Source: Stereum hirsutum FP-91666 SS1 (taxonomy: Eukaryota; Basidiomycota; Agaricomycetes; Russulales; Stereaceae). Taken from it: DNA of 64,000 nucleotides. Shown piece after piece: positions 1 through 11,282 of this stretch. Position numbers and translations under genes: made by a program. Each line of letters opens with the position of its first letter. Position 1 is the first letter of the stretch. The stretch is from contig NW_006763135.1 of the NCBI RefSeq assembly GCF_000264905.1, forward strand, positions 1,950,036-2,014,035, given 5' to 3'. The notes under the pieces are model-generated. The model was not told the DNA's origin. It saw only the letters and a list, made by a program, of their open reading frames with translations, and ran no database searches.

Positions 1-157
1 TGGGGAGCGATTGTGGTGGGTTCTGGCGTATGGGTGAAGGACCTGGTGCGTCGAGAGCCTCTTGCATACTCGCGAAGTTCCGTTCCCGTTCGAGTTCGTC
101 TTCGAGGTCGGGGGTGAGGGAGCGCGCTTCATCGTCGAAGCTATTTTCTCGAGGCAT
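1..157 (-). CDS. CorA/Alr-type magnesium transporter paralogue, N-terminal fragment (runs off left edge)
   Basis: Minus-strand reading from the ATG at 157 gives 52 codons without a stop and then leaves the window. It starts MPRENSF and contains RSLTPDL-EDELERER-NFAS. This aligns directly with the N-terminus of the complete magnesium transporter at 4022 ([26 protein letters not shown]). I therefore call it the start of a second copy of that gene. The N-terminal tail is normally the least conserved part of these transporters, so the match suggests a fairly recent duplication. The channel domain lies outside the window, so I cannot tell whether this copy is intact. Immediately upstream (158 onward) is DNA that recurs at about 3050. 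Confidence 0.75.
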   Translation of the reverse strand, partial: MPRENSFDDEARSLTPDLEDELERERNFASMQEALDAPGPSPIRQNPPQSLP

Positions 158-560
158 TGCTTCAAGCAGAAAAAGACGAGAAGATTAAAGAAAGTCGGTG
201 CAGGTTGTTGCAGAGAAACCGGACGAAAGAGACGAAGTCAACGAGGGTGGCAAATCATCCGTGCTGGGTTCGCACAAGGAAAGCCTCCGTCCATCAATTT
301 ATGCCATCATTCCCGGCACCCTGGCTGTCGATCGAGATCGCCCATCCCCTTTCCTTGGGAGGACTCAGGATTTGCTCAAGATTAGAACTTGCCCAGTCCA
401 CTCCGCACTCATATATACACCTCGCCGCACGAAAAAGAGCTCGAAAATATATAGGAACTTAGACTCGAGTTTCCTAGACCGACAAATCCTATGTTGAAGC
501 CCCACAGCCTTGGCGGCGCCGGTGCGTAGATGTGTATGGCTTGCAAGCGCTATGATTTGC
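158..560. repeat. Duplicated upstream cassette, copy 1
   Basis: About 400 bp directly upstream of the left-edge transporter fragment. It recurs in the same orientation at 3052-3190 and again at about 3536-3842. Shared landmarks are GCTTCAAGCAGA-AAAGAC, AAGAAAGTCGGTGCAGG, GAGGGTGGCAAATCATCC, TCGAGATCGCC, CACAGCCTTGGCGG and CAGGCGCTATGA. The copies differ by scattered substitutions, and copy 2 carries an extra segment of about 345 bp. Copy 1 has no such insert. From its position it probably contains promoter and 5' leader of the left-edge gene. Confidence 0.8.
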
Positions 561-1069
561 AGGCGCTATGAATTGGTACTGAAAAATAAACCACCTCGAG
601 TAGGGCAGAGGCATGCTCGTTGTTTCTTCGAATGCAGAGGGTGCCGTGTAGCATAGCGTAGTCCATACAACAAATCATACGTTCTCTCATGGGTGATCAA
701 ACGGAGCAATGAAAATGAAAACGGAGATGAGACTAAGAACGAGATCGTACACACAAACATTGGTCCAAACAACCTCCAAAACAAGCACGTACCGACAACT
801 AACCTGCACCCTCTCGCCACACCACACCCACACACCACACATCCACCCACGCCACCCACATCCACCAGAGGATGCGATGACCACGCGAGGATGATGCCGC
901 TGGGAGGCAACGTCCGCAACGAGCACGAGATCGAGGCCAGCACGCCACGAACGCCACAAACGGAGGCGCCGAAAGAGGAAGGCTGTCGCGAACCAAAATG
1001 GCAGGGGCGAGCGGGAGGGGCGGAAGCAAACGAGCAGGCGGTGGCGTCGGCTTGTGGTCCCTGCCACAC

Positions 1070-1500
1070 TTGCCGTGGATGATGAACTTGGGCTTTTCCT
1101 CTCGGGAGGCGAAGGCAACTGGGATGAACTGGTCTTTGTCGAGCTCCGGGGTGTCGTTACTAGCAACAACGAGGCTAGCATCACCGACCTTCATGTCCAA
1201 CCATGCCTCCTTCCCGAGTATCGATACCAGACAAATCAGCACAGCTGTTTGCTACCAGAGCGGAGAGCAGATCAATGACGAATGAGGGCGCAGGCGAGGC
1301 TGCAGCAAGGGTTCTGATAGGGCAGCTTTGAATGTGATGACTGGGAAGGGATGAAACCACAGACAACGCACTCATGTTTGACGAACAACAGCAAGTTCCA
1401 TGGGTAAGATGTTGCCGTGATGATCTTGTGGCCGAAGGACATGATATCTTTGACCACTCCCTCGTCCATCAGGTGAGCGGTTCCCCCAACCTTGACATTG
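1070..1500 (-). other. Unassigned coding-like exons downstream of the kinase gene
   Basis: Two coding-like stretches lie on the minus strand. The first (about 1525-1385) reads ...NVKVGGTAHLMDEGVVKDIM...PWNLLLFVKHE and ends at a plausible donor (GTGCGT). The second (about 1240-1070) reads ...KEAWLDMKVGDASLVV...FIPVAFASREEKPKFIIHGK and is followed by another possible donor. The first is in the same frame as the kinase gene and directly follows its TGA stop. I do not recognise the family. This could be a separate small gene, a decayed 3' extension of the kinase gene, or non-coding sequence. From 560 to about 1070 I see only CA-rich low-complexity sequence and no gene. Confidence 0.3.
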
Positions 1501-1532
1501 GCCTCATTCTTGCCGTCCGCCGATTGTATCTC

Positions 1533-3008
1533 TCAGATCATCAGTTCCTTCATTCTCTTCTCGGCCCAGGCACCTAACTCTCCGAAGTAACCCTCGGGGT
1601 CATCGCCTCGCCACTCACGCAGGGCTAACCAAAGATGCCGAACGTCCCTCCCAGCCTTGATTGCTTGAGCGTATTCCGGAGCTTGGATGTAGAGAGTCTG
1701 AAGAAAGATACGTAAGATTTAGCGCCGCGCAACTATGGAGAACATCAGGAGGCAGAACGAACGTCGAAGTAGCATTTCGCCCATCCCATGCACTGCGACC
1801 GATACTCTTCCGACGAGGCATCATGAATGCGGGAGATCGCCGGCTTCGCGTCCTCATCTACCACCAAATCAACTTCCACTGCCATGAGGGGATCTGAAAG
1901 AATGGCGGGCACGATACAACCCGTCTCCCAATCATACACAGAAGTGACCAAAGGATCTCCATCAACAGCTCTCACGATCGACATGTTATGGATACCCAAA
2001 TCGCCGTGCTCCAAAACGAGGCGATACAGCGCGCTCTCAAACTGGTCGCTCCCGACGGGTAGGATATGGGGTAGGAGATGAAGCATTGAGCGTTTGGCGG
2101 CTGCAGCGATTGGTCCTACGACTTCGTTATCATCTTCCCAGCCGATCATGTCGCCTACGTTCTTGATCGTAGCTTCAATTTTGGACGTTAAGAGCGCGTG
2201 AGTAAAATCGCGAGTGGGAGCGACGGGGATAGGGAATGAATCGGGTCTTTGTGCGAAGAGCCGTTCGCGGAGCCAACGAGCGGCGAAGTCCATTGGGAGT
2301 CGAAATTTGAAAAGTGCGGCCCGCATATTGGCGCATTGTCCAAGTAAATTCATCTGTTGAAAAGAACCTAGAATGAAAATTGCATTCGCCATCCAGGCTA
2401 AGTGCCGGGAACTCGAGGCGAAAACCCACCTTCTGTCTAGAGTCGAGATCAGCCCATACATTGTTCTCTCCGTCCGCCTTTTCGAACACAAGCAGTCGTC
2501 GACCTTTGATGGTAGCTGGTATATCATTGCTCCTTCCAATGTCTAGCACTGGAACACGGTGATAAAGCAAGCGGGAGGGCAGAATGGTGGCCTCGGAACG
2601 TAATAGAGTATACGCTGCAGCCTCGAACTCGACCTCTGCCACTTGCTCCTCCACTGGAAAGCCATCAAAGTCTGGCATGTTGACGTCCCCTCGAGCGAGA
2701 CGAGCCAGGATGCGCACTCCATTCTCCATCGTAATGTCGAAGCCCTGCGCGCCACCCATCACATCCACGTCAGCTTGAACGTCACCAGTGACAGCGAGCA
2801 ACCGGCATACATAATTATTCGACCCCTTGAGGACGGAAGGGATATCAACGATCTTGGATCCAAGCTTCTCCTCTATCTCCCTAATGAGCAACTCGACATT
2901 CCAGGCGCTCCGAAAGGGACTACGACCGCTTCGAACGAGTTTGAGTAGCCCCTTGCCGTCGAAATCGATGCCATCCGGGTTCTTGGGCCAGTCGTCACGA
3001 AAGCTCAT
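1533..3008 (-). CDS. Aminoglycoside phosphotransferase (APH)-family kinase-like protein
   Basis: The model has three exons, 3008-2430, 2353-1763 and 1697-1533, and gives 444 residues with frame kept across both introns. The kinase-like signature is clear: the catalytic-loop motif HGDLGIHNM and, further on, the metal-binding YDWETG, in the order found in APH/choline-kinase-like proteins. The N-terminus (MSFRDDWPKNPDG) follows the ATG at 3008. Fungi hold many such proteins with undetermined small-molecule substrates, and nothing here indicates antibiotic resistance. The gene is divergent from the magnesium transporter at 4022. Its immediate upstream DNA, starting about 45 bp before the ATG, is the cassette also found upstream of the left-edge gene. 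The frame stays open for about 50 codons after the TGA. Confidence 0.85.
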
Positions 3009-4021
3009 TGTTGAAGAAGAATGGAGGACTGTGGAGAACCGGGCAAGCGTCAATTGCTTCAAGCAGAGAAAGACAAGAAGATTAAAGAAAGTCGGTGCAG
3101 GTTGATGCAGAGAAACCGGGCTGAAGATACGAAGTCCACGAGGGTGGCAAATCATCCCTGCTGGGTTCGCACAAGGAAAGCCTCCGTTTGGCCTCCGTCC
3201 AGTAATATTTACAAGACCTACCGGAGCTACGCCCCGTTTGTCAATAAATATATCGGACAGTCGGCCTACAGAAGCGAGATGATCAGTGTGAAACTCAGAC
3301 TGGTCTCACCAAAAGAGGGCAATCTTTACGGCCAAAATGGTTAACCGCCGTCGTCGCTTGAAAGCACTAACCTTTAATTGCAGGATAAACGTCGATGCCT
3401 TCAAAGTGCGTTAGCGCACTGGCCAGAATGGCAATACCTGACTATTTTAGTTCGAACCTCAAGAAAGCACCTCAAAAAGAAATGAAAACGGCAAACACAA
3501 CCAAACGAAATGGAGACATCTGCGTTATAAGAGGGTTGATGCCATCAATCCCGGCAACCTGGCTCCCGATCGAGATCGCCTATCTGTTTTCCTTGGCTTT
3601 GAGGACTCTGACAAATCTCGCACCCACAAGACCAAAACAACTCAGTCCACTGCACTCATATCTCTGCATCTCGCCCCATCGAAAAGAGCTGGAGAATAAG
3701 TATATAGGCTTGAACTTGAACTTCTTAGACCGACAGATCCCATGTCGAAGCTCCACAGCCTTGGCGGCCCCGGTGCGGCCAGGGCGCACCTTTTTATCGC
3801 ATGATGGCGTGGATGGAAATGCCTCGCAGGCGCTATGATTGGAACGGCAATCTCTGATTTTGATTGTTTCTATTCTAGGACCGTGCAGCCCAGACCTGCC
3901 CGCTGCGATGCGTCTTTCGCAGCTACTTACACTCGCGTCTGTTCCACAATCTGCTATACCCCACAACCCGCGTATCCTGTCCATTCCTTGTCCTTGTCCT
4001 TTTTCCTAGATATAGCCCTTC
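3009..4021. promoter_or_regulatory. Divergent intergenic region (kinase/Mg transporter) with cassette copy 2
   Basis: About 1 kb separates two divergent start codons. It contains the second copy of the cassette, split in two parts (3052-3190 and about 3536-3842) by roughly 345 bp absent from copy 1. The insert begins next to a short repeat of GCCTCCGT. The remaining 180 bp before the transporter ATG are pyrimidine-rich, as is usual for fungal core promoters. I infer that it works as a bidirectional promoter; no specific binding site can be claimed. Confidence 0.6.
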
Positions 4022-6717
4022 ATGCCTCGCGAAAACAGCTTCACTGACTCCGATGGAGAGCGCTCACTGACTCCCGACCTCGACGACGAGCTCGAAAACG
4101 AGCGAGCATTCGCTGCCTCGCAAGCTAACCATGCCCAACCTCCTGCTTCCGCCGCGGCTGCAAACGGCGATGACATGGTTAGCAGCCCCGCTAGGAAGCA
4201 AACGCCTCTCATGGCCAATTTGGCGACCGCAGCTATGAAGTCTCAACAGTCCATTAAATCGGGCCCAAAGAGCCCCACGAAAAGCACCAAGACGCATCGT
4301 ACGAATCGCACTCACCGCCAGCATCAGCAGAAGGTGATGACTCCGAAGGAGAGGTTTCGCAATGCAGCGCAGAAGATCATCCAGATGCGGAGGACGTCGA
4401 CATTCATGGCGAGGGGCAAGATTGGTGCCGAACCAGGTATCGACGCGAAAAGCCACAGTGCGTTCATGAGCTATGGGCATATTCGCCAGGTGAGCTTTCT
4501 CGCCCTGAACCCTTTCCTGTCCGCTCTGCCCGAATACGCTGCAACTACACGTGCAAACGGCTGTGTGACATTGTACTGATGTGGCACCCTCCGCGTATTA
4601 CAGAAATGTTTGATTGATATCATCGACTATTCTTCACTTCGCGTTTCACGGGGCAGCATGACCAATGGCGAACTCATCCAATTCCTGAAAAATCCGGAGG
4701 CAAGCGCGCGCGAGCCCTGGGCGAAGGTTCGATGGATCAACGTCGGTGGTCTGAGCTGGGACGTTATCAGTGCCCTTGCCCTCAAATACAGTACATTCAT
4801 TTACCAAACATCAGGAAATGAAATTGACACTTACATCAACTTTAAATAACCGTCTCTAGACCTTCATCCTCTCGCTCTTGAAGATCTCCTTCACCAGCGC
4901 AGCCACGGCCGTTCCAAAGCTGATTACTATCCTCAACACCTCTTCCTCCGCGTCCTCTGCCATACCCTCGCTTCCGAGCCCACCACTCTCTCCGAGATTG
5001 GAGCAGTCGCCTCTTCAAGCTCTCCTCAGGCGTATTCGACTTGGAGCTCCGGAAAGACCATCACAAACCTTCCAAGGAGCTCTAGCCCGGTCTCGCTAGA
5101 TGCTAACTTGGGTATCGCGGGTCACGATGCGAGTATGGATGATTATGGGGATGAGAAATTGGGAGAGAATGGGTTAGAGGTTGAGGATGATGGCGATCCG
5201 AATGGCAGGCAAAGGAAGTATAGGATGACCAGTGCGCTCACGGCGAACGATTTGGAAGCCAATGCAGGGAGGACCCCCTCTTTCATGGTACGTGTTTCGT
5301 GCTATAATTCCGCCATTTATACTAATTTTTGAGCGTACCCATTATTTCTCGAATTTAGGAGAGCAAGCGGAAGCGTGCGGCGGCTGCTATCACTATAGAG
5401 CAACTCAAGAAGGGCGAACGTGTCAACGTCCGTATCTCACCAATGTGCATCTTCTTGTTCCGAGACGGTAAGATCACCGTTTCCGCTACTGTTTATTACG
5501 GCTAAGCTGGTGTGCGCGTATTGTAGGCACTGTGATCACAATGCATCCAGACCCGAACCTCGACTTCACCCTTCCTATTACCCAACGTCTCTTCCGCTCG
5601 GACACTACTCTACGCAAGTCGGCTGATCCCTCGTTGCTGGTCGAAAGTCTCCTCGATCTTGGTACGGCATACTCCAGGTTCTCTAAAACACTGATTTTTA
5701 GTATTGACCTATGCTCTCGTAGTTGTCGACCAAGCTCTTGAAGTCGTCGATGAGTACCACGCCAAAATCCACAAGCTCGAGCGTGCCGTTCTCATCAAAC
5801 CCCAGGTCAAGAACGTCAGAGACTGTAAGCATCCTACGTCTGCCCTCCCCTACCATCTACCACACGTCGATCTATGAAATTTCATCTCATCTCAACTCTT
5901 TTCAGTGCACGTTCTTTCTGGTGACCTGATCCTGCACAAGCGTACCCTCGGTCCCGTCCAAACCGTCATCTACGGTCTCCGTCGATACGACGTTGACAGG
6001 TGTGCCGCGCTCGTGGACACTACAGACGCGGACGCACCCATCAAGGTCGTAGGATATATGAGCCATAAGTCTAAGATCTACCTCGCGGATGTGCACGATC
6101 ATATGGAGCATGTCATGACGAGTTTGGATATGTACACTGCGATGTCGGAGAACTTGATCAACTATACCTTCAACGTGTGTTGCATTCCCCTACGGCTCGA
6201 ACAATCTAGCAATGAGCTGATCGTTGAATTAACAGATGGCGTCGTATGAGATGAACGAAGTTATGTACGTGCATCCCCTGTTGTCCAGTTAGGTCGAAAA
6301 GACTGACGAGATATGATAGGCGTCGTCTAACCCTCGCAACCATCGTCTTCCTCCCTCTCACACTTCTCACCGGTTACTTCGGGATGAACTTCGAGAACAT
6401 GTGGTCTATCAACCATGACCACTCTGATCTTATGTGAGTCCATCGTTCCTTTTCTCCCCGTATCTATTCATGTTTCGTCTCTGACCCACGCCATTCTGCA
6501 CACTCTGCAGCTTCTGGATCATCGCCCTGCCCATGATGGCTATTGTAGTCCCGCTGTTCACCGGCCCTGATATCATGCGTACCTTCCACTATATCAAGAA
6601 GAAGATGATCGCGAAGAAGGTCAAAAAGGTCTGCATGTTTTGCACTTGCCGTTGTTTCTGGGTGCGTAGTGCTGATACGGAATGTTTTTTGTGTCGTAGG
6701 AGATCAAGCGCGAGTAA
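4022..6717 (+). CDS. CorA/Alr/Mnr2-type magnesium transporter
   Basis: Eleven exons (4022-4489, 4604-4790, 4860-5287, 5359-5467, 5527-5661, 5723-5824, 5906-6174, 6236-6264, 6320-6433, 6511-6628, 6700-6717) give 658 residues. The disordered, Ser/Thr/Lys-rich N-terminus is followed by a soluble CorA domain including [20 protein letters not shown]. Two C-terminal transmembrane helices carry the diagnostic loop YFGMNF, with GMN at residues 597-599. The last exon encodes only EIKRE. Proteins of this family form pentameric Mg2+ channels in the plasma or vacuolar membrane. The long acidic insert around 5100-5280 fits the fungal Alr/Mnr2 branch better than mitochondrial Mrs2. No mitochondrial presequence is seen. 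The left-edge gene is a paralogue. Confidence 0.93.
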
Positions 6718-7205
6718 TCTGTCACTTTTCACCTCGGTACTCGGTCCACACGAACTATCAGCTCTTCCAGTTCACAATCCCCGCGATGCTATAAACCTCC
6801 TAGTCTTGTCGTCCTACTGTTACTCGGCCACACCAACCGATATCGATATACGCTCTTTAGTCAATCTATTTACATCCATCCATTCTTTCTTACTACATAG
6901 CCTTCATGGGCTTTCCCTTGCTATAGTCTGCCATATATACTGAACCATCTATCCCAACTCTCATATCTCATCTGCATGCGTATTTATTTAATTATTTCTG
7001 GTAGAGCGCATTGTGTCACAGTCGCGATCAGACTTCAGCGGTGATATATTTGTTCTCGATGTTTTTGACAATAGGGTATTCATGTTTTTGTTCTTATAAG
7101 TTCTCCTCGGTCATGGTGAGAGCCAACCTGAAGGTACTTGACTCGTTTAGAATTGAATCTCAGCCGGCATTCACCGTTCGCGCCCAAGGTGTGGCGTCGA
7201 AATAG

Positions 7206-8126
7206 TCTTGTCCAATTTGGGAGGTTTTGGCGGGGCGACCCCCAAAGACCATATATGGAAATTCATGATAACGCGGAAGCCCTGATCTCATCTAAGCGAA
7301 GCGATAACCGTGGGGGGGCGCAAGTTGGGCGCAAGAGGCGTTCACAGAGTTCGTGTCTTTGTCTCGACCCATGTCCATTCTTGTTCTTACTTTACTGTGA
7401 GGAAAGGTGCCCTTGTGTTTTCCCTAACCATGTACAGCTAGATCTCATATATTATGTCTCACTGCATACATTCTACAACAAATATCTAAGTAGTAAGATG
7501 GCGGCGGCCTCACTGCTAACTGCAACTCTCCCGAGCTCATACACTCAATGACATTCACCAAATCGCGCTCATGGTTTGCGCTGGATCACGGTAATCCTTT
7601 GAAAATAATATTTGGTGGCCTATCTGTAAGCGACGCTTGCGATTCACCTTCTTTCCGCCACTGTGGCCCCTGGCCCCTGATTATTGTGGCATCGCTCGTC
7701 CACCTCAGTTTGTGCCGGCCATTCGCTGACATCTGTCTTTCTGAGTCGAGAACACCTTGAGACGCAGGTTAATTTTCTTGGATGTCAGTTTACCAAGCTC
7801 TTTGTGGACGAGATTGTTGACGAGTTCCACTGATCAGGTGGGGGTGTGGCTTACCATGCAGATGTGCCGGTTTGAAAGCTATGTATCTTAGAGTGTTATG
7901 ATCAAAAATTCGGTCCGACAAATACAGAGTAAAGATGCAGAATAAGATGGCAGAGAATCTGATACACACGGGCAGGAAGGATACAGGAGCAGAAACGAAA
8001 ACCTACGCAACTTCGCTGTGCCACCCTTGCCGTGTGGCACCGAACTGAGAGATCCGACGCGACCCAGAAATTTCCTTATATGGTCTTTCGGGGTCGCCCC
8101 GCCAAAGTCCCAGAAATTGGAACAGA
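7206..8126. mobile_element. Degenerate inverted-repeat element (about 0.9 kb, no transposase seen)
   Basis: Sequence at 7206-7263 and the reverse complement of 8068-8126 are imperfect inverted repeats of about 58 bp. They share an identical core TTTGGCGGGGCGACCCC and flanking matches TCCAATTT, AAAGACCATATA and GGAAATT. No open frame between them resembles a transposase. Next to the right arm, 8123-8136 and 8144-8157 form a 14-bp perfect hairpin (CAGACCTTATATAA, loop of 7). I read this as an old non-autonomous DNA transposon in the 1.8 kb gap between the magnesium transporter and the decarboxylase. Element ends and target-site duplication cannot be fixed by eye. Confidence 0.55.
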
Positions 8127-8564
8127 CCTTATATAATGATTTCTTATATAAGGTCTGGTTAGAGACTAGCGTCGAAACATGATATTGGGTCGCACGGGCA
8201 CCAGGAGAATTTGAACCAAAAATATGTGATGGAATGGGTCAATGGTATACAGGTATATATGAAGCATTGTACTTCGTTGTAACCTGACTCTGTGCTGTGG
8301 CTGGTATCGCTGGAGCTTGTAGAGACATTGCTATCTCGCTTTTGGTTTGCAGTCTTTCACTAAAGGATTTAGTATAAGATCTTGAACATACACTAGACGA
8401 CCGGATCACCCGAATCCACTGACTTATCTTTGTTTCTGGCGCTGTCTTCGAGAAGTTCCCATCAAGCCTGACCCTTCAACGGATCACTGGACTTGAACAT
8501 TCTATTTGATAGTCTCTCTGCTACACGTCTTGCTGTACATCGATCTTAAATCGCTCAAAGTAAC

Positions 8565-11030
8565 ATGGATATTGAACAGTAAGCATGACTGGCCTATGTA
8601 GCGAGCTAACTCTGACTCGACACGCTGAATTTTCAGATTTCGAAAGGCAGGCTATCAGGCCATCGACCGCATCTGCGACTATTATTACAGTTTACGCGAA
8701 AAACCTGTGGTAGCCCAGGTTGAACCGGGATACCTCAGAAAAGCTCTTCCGGGTCTGTTCACTTCGTTCTACTAACCATGTTCCAGATCTGATACAATAG
8801 ATGCAGATCATGCTCCCGAGAAGGGCGAGCAGTGGGATGCTATCGCGGACGATTATCAGAGTCTTATTATACCTGGTTGGTACTCTGGCTTCTACTTTGG
8901 CCCCAGCTTTCTCCCCAGTACGATCGCACGGACTCGCTAAACTGACTGGCATATCCTCCTCTCCTTGATTCGTGTCGGGATCTTTGAACGCCGTAATATT
9001 TTGATACCGTTTGGTATGCAGGTCTCACGCACTGGCAACACCCCTCGTTCTTTGCCTACTTCCCTACTGGGTGTACGTTCGAGGGCATGCTGGCAGATCT
9101 GTATTCGAGTAGTGCGTGTAACCCGGGATTCAACGTGAGTCTATCACTCTCTAGTCTCCTTATCCTCGTCAAATTCACCTAGCCTTCAGTCTTACGGTCG
9201 AGCTGTGACTGATTAAAATCACTAATCTCAATAGTGGCTCGCAAGCCCAGCTTGCACTGAACTCGAGTCCGTCGTCATGGATTGGGCTGCTCGTATGCTT
9301 GGTCTGGAACGCACGTTCTGGAATATCAGCGAAGTAGGCGGAGGTGTCATTCAGGTACTTCCATCTCATTACTATAACTTGGATTCTACTTCCACTCACT
9401 ATCAGTGCTCGAGAACTGACCTATTAATGCATATTATCTCTTTGCCAGACAACAGCCTCGGACTCAGCGCTTACTGCCGTTGTATGTGCCCGCACACGCT
9501 GCACAACTCTCAACCCGGACGTTCCACACTCGTCCCTTGTTATGTACGTCACCTCACATACGCACTCCTTCGGACTCAAGGCTGCTCGTATATTGGGTCT
9601 GAGAGTAAGGACTATCGATGTGGACGATGAGGTTGTAATGGGAAAGGATAGCGAGGAAGAAGTTGACGGGTGGGGGCTCGGAGTGAATAAATTGAAGGAA
9701 GCGTTGAAGGAGGATTTGGCGAATGGGATGAAACCTTTCATATTAGGTGAGCACCCTGACTCGAGTTAATCACTACAAAAGGACAGCTTTAATTGACCTT
9801 GAAGTATAGTGGCCACTGTAGGAACGACGAATTCAGGTGCAGTCGACAGAATAGATGAGATCGGAGAATATCGTGCGCTCTAATTCGTCCCTTTAACCAG
9901 GTCACGACTCTGATGCTATCCCTTACGTGCAGTCGCGAAAGAACACCCATCCATCTGGCTCCATGTCGACGCTGCCTGGGCTGGCGTCACCCTCGCATGC
10001 CCAGAATATCGTGACCGTGCTCAGTTGGCAGGTATAAATAAATGGGTCACGAGCCTTTGCGTGAACTTTCACAAAGTGAGTGTCTCTAATACTTTAGTTA
10101 CAACCTACAGATGGTCAATTGACTGTTGTGTGACATTCGTAGTGGGGTCTGACGAACTTCGACGCATCTGCGTTATGGGTGCGGGATCGAAATCTCCTCA
10201 TAGACGCGCTGGATGTAACTCCTGCGTACTTGAGGACGAAACATGGAGACGCTGGTTGGTAGATTGTCCTCGATTCGCCTTTTGGAGATCAAATTCTAAT
10301 CACACCCTTTTGGTGCCTATGCTGACTGGTGTCTACCACATTTGGTATTATACAGGGACCGTCATCGACTATCGCAACTGGCACTTGTCTCTCGGCCGTA
10401 GGTTCCGCTCGCTGAAGCTCTGGTTCGTTCTGCGCAGCTTTGGTGTAGAGGGTTTCCAAACATATATTCGAAGGGTAAGTGTTTCTCCATTTCTTATACC
10501 TTCACCATTGTTCTGATTATGGTTATTTGGTGCAGTGCATCAAACTCAACGAGCTGTTCGCATCCCTCGTACGGAAATCGGACATATTCGAACTCGTCAC
10601 TCGTCCATCCTTCGCGCTCACGGTCTTCAGGCTACGCCCTCGTTCCCAAGCTACTCAGAAAACCGTACTTTCCTCGACTGCAAATGCGGACCCTATGGAT
10701 CCCAAACAAGAGGCTATTTTCGAACCGTCTACACTCGTGTCTACTTCTCCTCCTACCTCCAGCAGCATCACCGCCACCGCCCCTACCTCTGATAAGGAAG
10801 ACCCGTCGTCTCTCGCGTTTTTGAATGCTCTCAACCGTGCTATGCACCACGAACTTCAAACGTCGCACACTCACGAGATGTTATTGACCCAGACTGAGAT
10901 ACGGGGCGTATTCTGTTTGAGGTTGGCGGTTGGAGCTGCGAGGACCGAAGAGCGGGACATTCTACGGGCTTGGGAGATTTTGAACGAAGTTGGGGAGCAC
11001 GTTCTGGCGGAAGCTCAGAGCGGCGCTTGA
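8565..11030 (+). CDS. PLP-dependent aromatic-L-amino-acid decarboxylase (group II)
   Basis: Eleven exons give 555 residues: 8565-8578, 8637-8752, 8801-8875, 9022-9134, 9235-9354, 9449-9746, 9810-9872, 9933-10075, 10143-10254, 10356-10474, 10536-11030. Family landmarks are [16 protein letters not shown] at the start, [13 protein letters not shown], then [34 protein letters not shown] and [17 protein letters not shown]. Lys314 in NFHK is the expected Schiff-base lysine, and the intron falls directly after its codon. [20 protein letters not shown] follows. The enzyme should decarboxylate an aromatic amino acid such as tryptophan, tyrosine or DOPA; specificity cannot be read from sequence. A Ser/Thr/Pro-rich insert of about 70 residues (about 10650-10800) lies before the C-terminal helix. 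The first exon carries only 14 coding bases. Confidence 0.93.
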
Positions 11031-11282
11031 GGCTGATACCCTACAGAAGATTGGAAGCCGAAAAGAGTAGACTGTATGAATAATGCTTGGATAGTTATGA
11101 GCATACTAAACTCGGCATACAGAGCTATAGGAATCATTATCTCTTCGGTGATGTGGTCGTAACCAGTGTGGATGTCTGTTCGTCAAGACAAACGACAAGG
11201 CTCAGGCGATCCACTACTTCCTGCATTGGTGACACTCGCAAAATTTCCCCTACTACTACCATAAAACTTACATCAATGACCA

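Noticed and set aside
62..497. Plus-strand frames over the left-edge cassette
   Set aside because: They are shadows of the minus-strand transporter N-terminus and of the duplicated upstream DNA; no homology of their own.
693..1082. Plus-strand frame rich in His/Pro/Thr
   Set aside because: Comes from a CA-rich low-complexity run and lacks family resemblance.
3395..3838. 147-codon plus-strand frame upstream of the magnesium transporter
   Set aside because: Spans the boundary between the 345-bp extra segment and the repeated cassette; the cassette half is not open as a matching frame in copy 1, so it is unlikely to be coding.
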